Counted from the first letter of the stretch, positions 35,993-43,999 are shown. The stretch is DNA of 64,000 bases from Dysgonomonas sp. 25 (GCF_010501075.1 NZ_QVMN01000001.1:186001-250000), one strand, 5' to 3'. The notes: generated from the letters alone by a model not told the origin. Numbers and translations: made by a program.

Positions 35993-36011
35993 ATGGAAGC
36001 AACAAGTTTAA
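35859..36011 (+). CDS. Possible small basic protein overlapping ardA
   Basis: ATG at 35859 opens a 50-codon frame ending at 36011, overlapping the ardA start by 19 bases. The product is very basic, beginning MKRKRPTRRKDAYKK, with about one third Lys and Arg. The overlap could couple it to ardA translation. No clear ribosome-binding site is seen and it may be chance, because the stretch is A-rich. Confidence 0.25.
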   Translation: MKRKRPTRRKDAYKKSRIYEKQEKKVMKLNSLTSRIRIYLKNQKLWKQQV

Positions 36012-36526
36012 GCGAAGCAAGGATTTATGTAGGTACATATGCAAAGTACAACGATGGCTCAATCGAGGGCAAGTGGTTTGACCTTTCCGACTTTTCGGAC
36101 AAAGACGAGTTTTACGAAGCTTGTAAGGAGTTACACGCAGACGAAGAAGACCCGGAATATATGTTTCAGGACTGGGAAAATATACCGGAAAATTTAATCG
36201 GTGAAAGTTGGTTGTCTGATAACTTTTTCGACATCCGGGATGCGATGGACGATTTAAGCGAAGACGAGCAGGAAGCGTTTTTAGTATGGTGTAATCACGG
36301 TTCTCACGACCTATCGACCGAAGATGCAAACGACCTTATTTCTTCTTTCAGGGACAATTTTCAGGGCAAATATAACGATGAAGAAGATTATGCCTATGAA
36401 ATTGTAGAAGAGTTATACGAACTGCCGGAGTTCGCAAAAACATACTTTGATTACGAAAAGTTTGCCCGCGACCTATTTATGGGTGATTATTGGTTTGAAG
36501 ATAGTTTTGTTTTTCGGGCTTCCTGA
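35993..36526 (+). CDS. ardA: Antirestriction protein ArdA
   Basis: A 177-residue, strongly acidic protein of the ArdA family. The start SEARIYVGTYAKYNDGSIEGKWFDLSDF is the family's N-terminal domain. WCNHG and the following acidic helices match the rest of the fold. ArdA is an elongated dimer that mimics bent DNA and blocks type I restriction and modification enzymes, protecting incoming element DNA after conjugation. It heads a group of small genes to 37172. Notably the same ICE also carries its own restriction-modification system at 54246-58643. Confidence 0.93.
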   Translation: MEATSLSEARIYVGTYAKYNDGSIEGKWFDLSDFSDKDEFYEACKELHADEEDPEYMFQDWENIPENLIGESWLSDNFFDIRDAMDDLSEDEQEAFLVWCNHGSHDLSTEDANDLISSFRDNFQGKYNDEEDYAYEIVEELYELPEFAKTYFDYEKFARDLFMGDYWFEDSFVFRAS

Positions 36527-36533
36527 TTATTTA

Positions 36534-36554
36534 CCGGGCGGGGAAACCCGCCCA
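36534..36554 (+). promoter_or_regulatory. Intercistronic GC-rich hairpin after ardA
   Basis: GGGCGGG (36536-36542) pairs with CCCGCCC (36547-36553) around GAAA. There is no T-run, so it may stabilise or partly attenuate the transcript. A similar hairpin follows the 36993-37172 gene. Confidence 0.5.
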
Positions 36555-36568
36555 CAAAACAAATTATA

Positions 36569-36778
36569 ATGAAAGCAAGCGGTTTATTCAGGTTATTGTT
36601 CCGGGTGGGGTTACTGGCTTCAGTAATTTATTTTCTGTCCACTTCGGCGGGTATATGGGCGGTATTGATAATAGCGTTTTTCGTTATCCGCTTTATCCTA
36701 CGGTTATTTGTATCTGTATTGTATAGCCTTTTGATAGCTGTGGTTTTCATCGCCTTATTACTCACTTTATTAATGTAA
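36569..36778 (+). CDS. Small hydrophobic membrane protein
   Basis: A 69-residue protein, almost entirely hydrophobic after a short basic start (MKASGLFRLLFR), with two membrane helices (about 13-45 and 47-69). It is not recognised. It lies between ardA and a DUF3873 gene in a block that is conserved in this kind of ICE. Confidence 0.6.
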   Translation: MKASGLFRLLFRVGLLASVIYFLSTSAGIWAVLIIAFFVIRFILRLFVSVLYSLLIAVVFIALLLTLLM

Positions 36779-36782
36779 ATAT

Positions 36783-36989
36783 ATGGAATCACTAAATAAA
36801 AACGGAGTGTCCACGACCCAAGAGCCGGGACAAGAAAAATATGTAACGTTCATTGCAGGAGCGTTCAGGGGGACAGAATATTTCCAATATGATTACCGCC
36901 ATACGGATGGGGAACTTTTCTCTACGGTAGCCAAAACGTTGGAAGAGTGCCGGAAACGGCGGGATGAATGGTTAAACAAAAAACAGTAA
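36783..36989 (+). CDS. DUF3873 family protein
   Basis: A 68-residue protein matching the DUF3873 family of Bacteroidetes mobile elements (YVTFIAGAFRGTEYFQYDYRHTDGELFSTVAKTLEECRKRRDEW). Function unknown. It starts 4 bases after the preceding gene and ends 3 bases before the next, so it is part of the ardA operon. Confidence 0.75.
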   Translation: MESLNKNGVSTTQEPGQEKYVTFIAGAFRGTEYFQYDYRHTDGELFSTVAKTLEECRKRRDEWLNKKQ

Positions 36990-36992
36990 ATA

Positions 36993-37172
36993 ATGAAGGC
37001 ATATATTTTATTTCAAACGGACGTACACAAAACAAAGTCGAGCCGTGTTTGCTTTGGTGTTTTTTCTACGGAAGAAAAAGCCATCATAGCAGCAAAAGAA
37101 AACGATTTATACAGTTGTCAGTCGGAAGTTGTAATCATCGAATGTGATATAGATAAATTTGAAGAATTATAA
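36993..37172 (+). CDS. Hypothetical 59-residue protein of the ardA operon
   Basis: ATG at 36993 opens a 59-codon frame starting MKAYILFQTDVHKTKSSRVC and ending IDKFEEL. It begins 3 bases after the DUF3873 gene and in the same direction, which supports coding. The length is below the usual 60-residue cut-off, so it could be missed. No family is recognised. Confidence 0.6.
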   Translation: MKAYILFQTDVHKTKSSRVCFGVFSTEEKAIIAAKENDLYSCQSEVVIIECDIDKFEEL

Positions 37173-37177
37173 ACCAA

Positions 37178-37196
37178 CGGGCGGAAACTCCGCCCG
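37178..37196 (+). terminator. GC hairpin after the ardA operon
   Basis: CGGGCGGA (37178-37185) pairs perfectly with TCCGCCCG (37189-37196) around AAC, followed by CTACTTTCTTTC, a weak T-tail. It resembles the 36536-36553 hairpin. Confidence 0.55.
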
Positions 37197-37270
37197 CTAC
37201 TTTCTTTCGTGAAGTGTTCTGAAAAAGAAAGTAGCAAAGAAACCGCTTTCCAAACTTTTGATTTTTATTG

Positions 37271-37308
37271 ATGAAAGGATCCACCGCTAACCCGGTGGAT
37301 CCTTTCAT
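37271..37308. terminator. Bidirectional 16-bp inverted repeat
   Basis: Sixteen bases (37271-37286, containing GGATCCACC) are repeated in perfect inversion at 37293-37308 around CTAACC. It lies between the ardA operon and the convergent cargo gene. The T-tails are poor, so it may be a strong hairpin that blocks read-through or protects 3' ends. Confidence 0.65.
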
Positions 37309-37328
37309 ATAAATAAGCTGAAATTATG

Positions 37329-37898
37329 TTAGAAATCAATACTTTCGTTGTTCAATAATTGTTCATTATAGTACAGCATATTTTGAGAAATCTTATCGAA
37401 TATTTTGGGTATAAGATTCTCTATTGATTCAATAGTTAGATTATTTTCAATCGGGAAACCATGATATTGATGTAGATAAAACTTAATATCAATTTGTTCG
37501 TTCAATTTTAATTTCCCAAATGGATTCTCGTTTTGGTAATTATGAAAGTTGGACAAATGAATAAAACCACATCCAAATTTATAAAGGTATTGAACATATC
37601 CTTTAACTTCGGAAGCAATATCTACCATGTCTTTATCTGTAATTATTTTCATTTTGCTATTTACAGTTAAAGTGTTCCATTTTTCATCATTAAAAGTTAG
37701 ACTTATAAGCCTTTCTCTCTCCTGAACAGAATTAAGACGACCTAAGTAGATAATCCGTATGAATGTATCTACTTCCTGTCTTAGTATTGATATGCAGTTA
37801 CCGAATAGACGATTTTCGTAAAGCTTATTTAGAGAAAGCTTATTTTCTTCACTTCTCCTTTTTACTAATTCGATGAATTGAAAGACTATTTGGCTCAT
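37329..37898 (-). CDS. Cargo protein of unknown function (helical)
   Basis: Using the ATG at 37898 the product has 189 residues. The longer frame from 37982 crosses a -7 element and a terminator hairpin and is unlikely. The protein is predicted mostly helical, rich in Asn, Lys, Ile and Leu. The segment YKFGCGFIHLSNFHNY vaguely recalls the (S/G)xxxH motif of HEPN-like helical-bundle families, but I cannot confirm that. It differs in composition from the tra genes and is isolated between two hairpins, so it is probably an independently expressed accessory gene, perhaps for defence. Confidence 0.6.
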   Translation of the reverse strand: MSQIVFQFIELVKRRSEENKLSLNKLYENRLFGNCISILRQEVDTFIRIIYLGRLNSVQERERLISLTFNDEKWNTLTVNSKMKIITDKDMVDIASEVKGYVQYLYKFGCGFIHLSNFHNYQNENPFGKLKLNEQIDIKFYLHQYHGFPIENNLTIESIENLIPKIFDKISQNMLYYNEQLLNNESIDF

Positions 37899-37915
37899 AA
37901 ATATTTTTATTTCTG

Positions 37916-37923
37916 CAAAAATA
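37916..37923 (-). promoter_or_regulatory. -7 element of the 37329-37898 cargo gene
   Basis: The minus strand reads TATTTTTG, matching TAnnTTTG, 18 bases before the ATG at 37898. This decides the start codon. Confidence 0.5.
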
Positions 37924-37931
37924 CTCATAAT

Positions 37932-37964
37932 AAAAAGTCGAGTAATTATTTTACTCGACTTTTT
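37932..37964. terminator. Bidirectional terminator between the tra operon and the cargo gene
   Basis: AAAAAGTCGAGTAA (37932-37945) and its exact complement (37951-37964) surround TTATT, giving a 14-bp stem with T-runs on both strands. It ends the long leftward tra transcript and insulates the cargo gene. Confidence 0.88.
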
Positions 37965-38091
37965 CAACATATTTAAATTCAATCTATTTCTTCACCCCAC
38001 AACTCTATATCTGTGGGTGCGTTCTTAATACTTATAGATATCCAGCACCATGATAGGAACTGATAGACAGCTATACATACATATATTGTAT

Positions 38092-38535
38092 TCATTCCTT
38101 CTGCTCTTCTTTCTCATTCTCATTATTGAAAGCAAACGTTAGCTGTACCACCTGTCCGAAGCTGTCTTCAATGTATACGTCAATTTGTTGCTGGTCGGTG
38201 GAAGCGGAAGTATAGTATAGCCGGAACGTTTCGCCCGGAAGCGGGTACAAATCATTCGGAAGAAATAATGTTCCGTCCGCCATCCGCAGCGTACCTTTAC
38301 CATCCGGCTGGAAATACCTGATGAAATACTTCGTTTCTTCATAATAGCCTTCCCTTTGAAGTTGAAAACGGATTTCTGCCGTTTCACCCATCTTAATCCG
38401 TTTTTGTACGGGCATCGTTGTTACCGTGAACGGGTAAACCTGCTGGACATCCAGCTTATCATCACAAGAAAACACCAGCAGCATTGCTCCCAGCAAGTAC
38501 ACCCCCATTAATATGTTTCTGATTATCTTTTTCAT
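38092..38535 (-). CDS. traQ: Conjugative transposon protein TraQ (DUF3872)
   Basis: A 147-residue lipoprotein (signal to VFSC, Cys near 24) with a beta-rich DUF3872 domain: KIRMGETAEIRFQLQREG-like start, FIRYFQPDGKGTLRM, and FRLYYTSASTDQQQIDVYIEDSFGQ. TraQ is the last gene of the transfer operon here and presumably acts in the periplasm with the type IV channel. It follows traO directly. The usual traP primase-like gene between traO and traQ is missing. Confidence 0.85.
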   Translation of the reverse strand: MKKIIRNILMGVYLLGAMLLVFSCDDKLDVQQVYPFTVTTMPVQKRIKMGETAEIRFQLQREGYYEETKYFIRYFQPDGKGTLRMADGTLFLPNDLYPLPGETFRLYYTSASTDQQQIDVYIEDSFGQVVQLTFAFNNENEKEEQKE

Positions 38536-38541
38536 ATCGCA

Positions 38542-39123
38542 TTAATTTATTATAAACTTGAATCCTATTCCGAACTGTGTGTGAAACTTTCCGATGGAAG
38601 AGCCGAACAGCGCACGTTCACGGGCATTGATAAGGAAAACCACCCTGTCCGTCAGGTAAGTTTCCAATTCAAGCGTAGCAGCCCCGCCATAAATAAAGGC
38701 ATCCTTATTGGTAAGAGTAGAGCCATCGTATAGTTCCTTATCTCCCCAGTTACTTGTTTCGTATCCGGCAAGAGCCGACAACCCGAAGGACAGGAAGAAC
38801 GTTTTCCGGCGGTCGGAAAGGATTTTGATATAATACCCGCCTTCGCCCGTAAACTGGCTTACAGGCACGGTTACATTCTTATATTCATACTCCTTATTGA
38901 AGTATTCCGCACCGACCACCCAACGGTTTCCGTTTTTGGTATAAGTGGCAAGCGCAGCACCGAAATAATATGCCGATTCCGGTTTACCGGGCTTCTTAAA
39001 GCCGTCCGCCATTCCGCCCGTAAGTTGGATTCCCTTTTGTCCGGGCAGGTAACGTTGTGCGTGTGCCAGGTTAAAAGTCTGGCACAAACACAACACTGCT
39101 ATAACACAGATTAACTTCTTCAT
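38542..39123 (-). CDS. traO: Conjugative transposon protein TraO
   Basis: A 193-residue protein with a signal peptide (1-22, ending AHAQ) and an outer-membrane beta-barrel-like mature part. QKGIQLTGGMADGF and RWVVGAEYFNKEY strands are seen, and the end GIGFKFIIN is an aromatic barrel C-terminus. TraO family members belong to the outer part of the Bacteroidetes mating channel. It starts one base after traN ends, so the two are translationally linked. Confidence 0.88.
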   Translation of the reverse strand: MKKLICVIAVLCLCQTFNLAHAQRYLPGQKGIQLTGGMADGFKKPGKPESAYYFGAALATYTKNGNRWVVGAEYFNKEYEYKNVTVPVSQFTGEGGYYIKILSDRRKTFFLSFGLSALAGYETSNWGDKELYDGSTLTNKDAFIYGGAATLELETYLTDRVVFLINARERALFGSSIGKFHTQFGIGFKFIIN

Positions 39124-39124
39124 T

Positions 39125-40033
39125 TTACTTGATTTTAAGTTCGTTAATTACTCTGGCGTTCACAATATCTGAACTTTCGATACGGATATTTTGGTGACGG
39201 CCACCGTTCTTTTCGACCAGCTCTACCACCAGTATTTTATCATCCGGAATCGTGAACTTCGGTAAGGTATAGACTGTGCGGACTGTGGACTTCCCGCCTA
39301 TGGTAATCACTTCGTTAAAACTGCGGACAGGATACAAAACTGATTCCTGAATGGCGGTACGCTTTGCCACCTTCTTATCAACAACCTTAAATTTGATAAA
39401 GTCCGTGTCAAACGGAACATTGGAAGAGTTCTTCGCCTGTGTATGGAAATAAAACATCCCATTATGCACATAAATACCTTTGATTAAGAACTGTATTCCA
39501 AAACGCTTGCATCCCAAGTGGCGTATCTCCCGGTCATTGTTTTTATAGATGGACTGCATTATCAGTTTCACCAGCAACGGCGATTCGTTCCCCAGTTCAC
39601 GGAAGTAAATGTTCATCCGGGTATGGGAATAATCGGTTATGCTTTCATTCTCAAGGAAATCTTTCATTTCGATGTTCAGCATTTCCGGTTCATTGGCGTA
39701 TTTGGCGTTGAAGGAATAAAAACTGCCGTCCTCACAGATAACCGAAAAGTTAGTTTCTCCCGGAAATCCTTCGGTAGAAGCTTTGACACGGATAACATTT
39801 TCTGCCCCATCCGCTTTTCCTGCGATAAGATGGGTTGAACCCAAATCCACGTATTTGACTGTGGAAGGGAAAATAATGTGTACCGTTTTGGCAAACGTTA
39901 CCTGAACACCGTAAGGCGTAACCATCTGCCCGTAAGGAAATTTTTGGGTAATACCCTGAAACAAATCGTTGCTTTGCGCTTTGACCGTTACTGCACCGAT
40001 AACCAGTGCGAACATGATAAATAACTTTTTCAT
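39125..40033 (-). CDS. traN: Conjugative transposon protein TraN (DUF4138, VirB9-like)
   Basis: The mature protein follows a signal peptide (MKKLFIMFALVIGAVTVKAQ). I take the ATG at 40033, giving 302 residues, because the longer frame (40057) would put eight polar residues before the signal. TKYVDLGS-type beta strands (TVKYVDLGSTHLIAGKADGAENVIRVKA) and FYFHTQAKNSSNVPFDTDFIKFKV are those of DUF4138. By analogy with VirB9, it is a periplasmic component contacting TraM in the channel's outer complex. Upstream lies a repeated intergenic element at 40060-40114. Confidence 0.88.
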   Translation of the reverse strand: MKKLFIMFALVIGAVTVKAQSNDLFQGITQKFPYGQMVTPYGVQVTFAKTVHIIFPSTVKYVDLGSTHLIAGKADGAENVIRVKASTEGFPGETNFSVICEDGSFYSFNAKYANEPEMLNIEMKDFLENESITDYSHTRMNIYFRELGNESPLLVKLIMQSIYKNNDREIRHLGCKRFGIQFLIKGIYVHNGMFYFHTQAKNSSNVPFDTDFIKFKVVDKKVAKRTAIQESVLYPVRSFNEVITIGGKSTVRTVYTLPKFTIPDDKILVVELVEKNGGRHQNIRIESSDIVNARVINELKIK

Positions 40034-40059
40034 TACAAATTGATTTTTAGTTGCCATTG

Positions 40060-40114
40060 GCGGGTGGATAGCCCGCTTCCCGGCGGATTAATAATTGAGA
40101 AATTTTTGTGGTTG
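40060..40114. repeat. Dispersed tra-operon repeat, copy 1
   Basis: This 55-base sequence between traN and traM is nearly identical to 47536-47591: both have GCGGGTGGATAG, CCGGCGG, ATTAATAATTGAGAA and TTTTTGTGGTTG in the same order. It contains a GCGGG/CCCGC hairpin. Confidence 0.8.
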
Positions 40115-40117
40115 TTA

Positions 40118-41452
40118 TTACTGTTTTGTGAATAGCATTACTTTGTAATCGGCTTTCAGGTTCACTTTTACTGTCCTGAACTTCTTTGACAGGTATTGCG
40201 ACCCGCCTTGCAGAACACCCCTTGTCAAATCCGAAACGATGGCAGCCCCCGCATTTTGATTGACGGTAAAGCTTGAGCCAAGCCCAGCACCGATATTTGC
40301 CATACCTTCGTTCAGGGCTTGCATTTCCAGCGAGGACGGAACGGATAAACCTTTCTGCCCGTCCGAATCATAGACTACCAATTCAACCGGAATGATATTA
40401 CCTTCATATTCCAATGAAGAGATATTAATATCCATGCGCTCACCCTGAACCCGTGCCGTTCCTGATAACAAGCTGTTTTTCGGCATCCTGATATGACCCG
40501 CCTGTAACGGCTCTAACAGGCGAAGGCGGACATTCTGCCCGTCCATCACCGACTGGTCTTCATGGATACAGGCAAGAATCGTATTCTTTCCCATTAACGA
40601 CCCAGTTCCGACCGCCGTATTAAATCCATAATTCCGGGGCTGGCTGTATGCTGCAATAAACTCCGCATCACTCATAGGTACTTGAAGTCCCGAAACGGTT
40701 TGTTCTGTTACGGCTTGCACAGGCAACGCCTGAACCTTTCCCTGTATGGATGCAGTTGGCGTTACCTGCTTTACTGCCTGTTCCTGCCCGCCGTTCATGT
40801 ATTTGGCTGCCAGTTCATAGGATTTTTCAAGTAGTGCCAGTTGTTCATCCGCCGTACTTTGGGTATTTTCCCGTTCATACAGCCGGGATTCCAGTTCTTC
40901 AATCTTCCGTGCCAGTTCTTCTTTTTCCGGGTCTTCTTTGGGCGTTTCGTAAAAACTTCCCAACTGTCGGTTTATATCCTGATAGGCATAAGCCGAAGAT
41001 TGGACATAAGAACCATTGCGGGAAGAACCGCCGTAATAACTCCGGCTGTTACTTGATGGTTGTTCTTCCGGCAGGTCGGCGGTCAGGCTCAAGTTATCCG
41101 TAACCTTATTTTCTTCACCCAATGTAAAGCCGAAGTCCTGCAAAGAACGCATCCGGTCTTCCTGTTTCGACTTCATGGATTCCTGTTCGTAAGCCGTCTT
41201 TTTATCGCCATATATCCCGTCTTCTTTGGGTAAGGGTATATCGGCATTAAAACCGCCGATTTCGTCCGGCTTTACTTCGTCTTTTGAGGACGGGGCAAAT
41301 ATCAGCCACATACATCCGGCAAAAGCAAGGAACATCAACGGGAAGATGATAAGTTTCTTCCGTTTCTGTAATTCCTGCGGGGAAAGTTGCTTTTTCTCTT
41401 TCCCTTCTTTGTTGTTACTCGTTTCCTGATTCAAATTCTGATTCTGTTCCAT
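40118..41452 (-). CDS. traM: Conjugative transposon protein TraM (VirB10-like)
   Basis: A 444-residue bitopic protein. A cytoplasmic Gln/Asn/Lys-rich start (1-33) precedes a membrane helix (about 34-50). A long Pro/Glu/Ser-rich periplasmic linker with a coiled-coil stretch (about 175-215) follows. The C-terminal beta domain (about 265-444) is the VirB10-like part (LMGKNTILACIHEDQSVMDGQNVRLRLLEPLQAG). Such proteins span the periplasm and link the ATPases to the outer channel. Its start overlaps the end of traL by 38 bases. Confidence 0.9.
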   Translation of the reverse strand: MEQNQNLNQETSNNKEGKEKKQLSPQELQKRKKLIIFPLMFLAFAGCMWLIFAPSSKDEVKPDEIGGFNADIPLPKEDGIYGDKKTAYEQESMKSKQEDRMRSLQDFGFTLGEENKVTDNLSLTADLPEEQPSSNSRSYYGGSSRNGSYVQSSAYAYQDINRQLGSFYETPKEDPEKEELARKIEELESRLYERENTQSTADEQLALLEKSYELAAKYMNGGQEQAVKQVTPTASIQGKVQALPVQAVTEQTVSGLQVPMSDAEFIAAYSQPRNYGFNTAVGTGSLMGKNTILACIHEDQSVMDGQNVRLRLLEPLQAGHIRMPKNSLLSGTARVQGERMDINISSLEYEGNIIPVELVVYDSDGQKGLSVPSSLEMQALNEGMANIGAGLGSSFTVNQNAGAAIVSDLTRGVLQGGSQYLSKKFRTVKVNLKADYKVMLFTKQ

Positions 41453-41717
41453 ATTTTTGTAATTGATAATGGTTTATACTGTCTTTCCGTTCCAGTTCCA
41501 AGCGTTCAATATGCCTTATCTCCAAAAATTCTTTTTCCGCACTTTTCTTTCCTATATTATATATGGAAGAAACCGTCCAGTAAATAGATAGGATACTACC
41601 GCCGAGAATAAAGGTTATGATAATGATTATCCGGGCATCTTTCGACAGGCTTCCGCAAGCGTAACGCAGCTTATCATCTACCCAGTCCCGCAGGTTTGTT
41701 AATGATTTCTTTACCAT
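41415..41717 (-). CDS. traL: Conjugative transposon protein TraL (DUF3989)
   Basis: A 100-residue inner-membrane protein with one helix (about 28-50) between a basic N-terminal segment (KSLTNLRDWVDDKLR) and a charged C-terminal tail. This matches the short TraL/DUF3989 proteins of CTnDOT-like elements. It lies 4 bases after traK and overlaps the traM start. Confidence 0.82.
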   Translation of the reverse strand: MVKKSLTNLRDWVDDKLRYACGSLSKDARIIIIITFILGGSILSIYWTVSSIYNIGKKSAEKEFLEIRHIERLELERKDSINHYQLQKYGTESEFESGNE

Positions 41718-41721
41718 AGCC

Positions 41722-42345
41722 TTACCGTTTTAATACCTGTAAATCTTTATTTTCCGTAATCTCAAAAGCTTCAATGGTAAAGCCATGCGGGTTGTTATCA
41801 CTCCTTACGGAGTTCAGCAACCGGCATCGGGTGATAAGGCTTCTTTCGGTAACACTACTTTCCCTGATAATCATTTGCCGGGCATAGGTCGCCACTTGAT
41901 AGGGATAGTGGTCGAAGTTGCATATTACACTGTCCACCTGTACCGACTGGTTGATATTCCCGGAAATGATACGGTTATAATACCCCTTTTCGGATAAGTC
42001 CTTATAATAGTTGAAAGCACTTTTATCCGTTAGGTACAATGAACGCTGTATGTTTGATTCAATGGCGTTCTTATCCGGTGAAAGGGTGAAAAAGAGTTCG
42101 TGGAAACGCCGAACGTGTTCCTTTGCTTCTACGGGACGGTTCTGTGATAAGTCCTGCGAAAGTGCCAGCATAAGGGATTTCCCCCCATCGAGAACGTAAA
42201 TCTTTTCACGCTGTTTTTCTGCAAAACTGTACGAGTTCCAAAGGGCATAACCTACAATCCCGGCACACAGGCATACAAATACAATCCCGAACAGGCGTAT
42301 TTGCTTGAAACTGGTTTCTATATTTTTTAAACTTTTAAACTCCAT
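41722..42345 (-). CDS. traK: Conjugative transposon protein TraK (VirB8-position)
   Basis: A 207-residue protein with one N-terminal membrane helix (about 18-38) and a periplasmic domain. The start MEFKSLKNIETSFKQIRLFG and the segment VRRFHELFFTLSPDKNAIESNI are those of TraK. Its topology (cytoplasmic tip, one helix, periplasmic domain) is that of VirB8-like assembly factors, and I infer an analogous role. It lies 11 bases after traJ. Confidence 0.9.
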   Translation of the reverse strand: MEFKSLKNIETSFKQIRLFGIVFVCLCAGIVGYALWNSYSFAEKQREKIYVLDGGKSLMLALSQDLSQNRPVEAKEHVRRFHELFFTLSPDKNAIESNIQRSLYLTDKSAFNYYKDLSEKGYYNRIISGNINQSVQVDSVICNFDHYPYQVATYARQMIIRESSVTERSLITRCRLLNSVRSDNNPHGFTIEAFEITENKDLQVLKR

Positions 42346-42356
42346 ATTTTTACTGT

Positions 42357-43367
42357 TTATTTTTTAATTAATTTTCCGGCGATGTTTCCACCTACTGCCC
42401 CGGCTGCTGCACCCGCAAGGTTTCCGCCACCACTTGCTGTTTTAGAAAGATTTCGGTTCATACCACCCAATCCGCCAGCCTGAATAATCCAGTTGGATAC
42501 TGTTGGGATGGTGAAGTATCCCACAATTCCGATAATCATAAAAATGATGTAAACCGTATTGGAACTGTCGGGTATAAAACTGGGGTCGTCCAATAACTGT
42601 AAATCACGTTCCAGCATTAAGACCTGAATCCGGGCAAGGATGGAACTGAATAAATCTGATACGGGAAGCCACAGGTACACGCTTACATAGCGTGTTATCC
42701 ATTGCGTTAAGGTTGATTGGAAGCCATCATAGACCGATATTGCAAAAGCAATCGGGCCAAGTATGGCTAATACAATCAAATAGAACGTCCGTATCGTGTC
42801 AATGACAAGGGCAGCAGCCTGAAAGAGTATTTCCAGCAGTTCCCTGAACCAGTCCCGGACTGCTTTCTTTATATTGTAAGAAGCCCGTTCCATATACATC
42901 CCCATCGTTGTAATCAAATCCGAAGGCGACCAGCCCAGTTCATCCAGTTGCTTGTCAAACTCTTCATCGGAAACGAGGTAAGCGGTTTCAGGATTCCGAA
43001 GCATAGCTTCATATTCCTTTTTATCTTTCAGTTCCCGGTACTTATTCATATCGAAGGTTTGTCCTTCCAGAATTTGATTCGTTCCTTTTACTACCGGGGA
43101 TAGTACACTGTTTATCGTTCCCAAAACGATAGTCGGAAAGAACATAATGCACAGACCAATGGCGAAAGGTCGCAAAAGCGGGTACACATCTATCGGTTCG
43201 GCTCTCGATAGGGCTTGCCATACCTTTGCAGCCACATAGAATAATGCACCCAATCCCGCCACACCTTTGGCTACCCCTGTCATGTTACTGCACAAGGGCA
43301 TCATATCCACATAAAGATTTTTCAGAATCTCATGCAGGTTTCCCCAATCAACGGCTAACAATGTCAT
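42357..43367 (-). CDS. traJ: Conjugative transposon protein TraJ (VirB6-like)
   Basis: A 336-residue polytopic membrane protein with about six helices (notably around 35-55, 70-100, 180-210, 265-290) and a Gly/Ala-rich C-terminus (GGGNLAGAAAGAVGGNIAG). The start with WGNLHEILKNLYVDMMPLCSNMTGVAKGVAG is characteristic of TraJ. VirB6-like proteins form the inner-membrane pore region of type IV secretion systems. It begins 2 bases after traI. Confidence 0.9.
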   Translation of the reverse strand: MTLLAVDWGNLHEILKNLYVDMMPLCSNMTGVAKGVAGLGALFYVAAKVWQALSRAEPIDVYPLLRPFAIGLCIMFFPTIVLGTINSVLSPVVKGTNQILEGQTFDMNKYRELKDKKEYEAMLRNPETAYLVSDEEFDKQLDELGWSPSDLITTMGMYMERASYNIKKAVRDWFRELLEILFQAAALVIDTIRTFYLIVLAILGPIAFAISVYDGFQSTLTQWITRYVSVYLWLPVSDLFSSILARIQVLMLERDLQLLDDPSFIPDSSNTVYIIFMIIGIVGYFTIPTVSNWIIQAGGLGGMNRNLSKTASGGGNLAGAAAGAVGGNIAGKLIKK

Positions 43368-43369
43368 AA

Positions 43370-43999
43370 TTACCAGTATCTATCGTTAGCAGTTCCATAC
43401 AGAGCCATTACACGGTCGGTATCGCTGATTTTCTTTGCCCGCAGGTAAGACACGGATATATTCTTACGGGTATAATAAGAAACCAAGTTCCGGTAATTTA
43501 ATACGGAATTATATGCTTTGTCTATCCGTTCCATACGTTCGGCATCTGTCATGGACAGCCCGTTGATATTCACTACATTTTTCAGTTCCGTAAGTACATC
43601 CGAACTTTCTTCCAACAGTTTGGAATATCCGAACGCAATGGCATTGAGTTCTTCCGGTCGGAAGTTCTTATCCGATAACATTAGCTGGAAGTTGGTAACA
43701 TATATATCCGTAATCTCACCGAGTAGAAGCACGGTTTTTTGTACTTTCCGGGCATCTTTCACCAAATTGTTTACCGATTTCAAGGCATCATAATATTGCT
43801 TGCCTTGGTCGTACAATTTTTTAGTTTCCTTGAAAGTATCCAGTGTATTACTGACAGTCTTTGAAGTCTGTGCAATTTCTTTGGTGGTATTGACAATACC
43901 TTGAGCCAAATTTGTCGGGTCGATTACCGCCCATTGTGCGCTGGCGTTACCTACAAACAGGCAGAGTGCCACAGCTAACATCATTATTTTTGTTTTCAT
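43370..43999 (-). CDS. traI: Conjugative transposon protein TraI (DUF4141)
   Basis: A 209-residue secreted protein with a signal peptide (1-21, ending NASAQ), followed by a helical mature domain that starts WAVIDPTNLAQGIVNTTKEIAQT. The domain is DUF4141. The helical make-up and gene position suggest a VirB5-like role as a minor pilus or periplasmic component, which is an inference. It follows the DUF3876 lipoprotein gene by 4 bases. Confidence 0.88.
   Translation of the reverse strand: MKTKIMMLAVALCLFVGNASAQWAVIDPTNLAQGIVNTTKEIAQTSKTVSNTLDTFKETKKLYDQGKQYYDALKSVNNLVKDARKVQKTVLLLGEITDIYVTNFQLMLSDKNFRPEELNAIAFGYSKLLEESSDVLTELKNVVNINGLSMTDAERMERIDKAYNSVLNYRNLVSYYTRKNISVSYLRAKKISDTDRVMALYGTANDRYW

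Noticed and set aside
37271-37308. Attachment or recombination site
   Set aside because: It is a perfect hairpin between convergent genes, which fits a transcription terminator or RNA 3'-end structure better; no flanking duplication was found.
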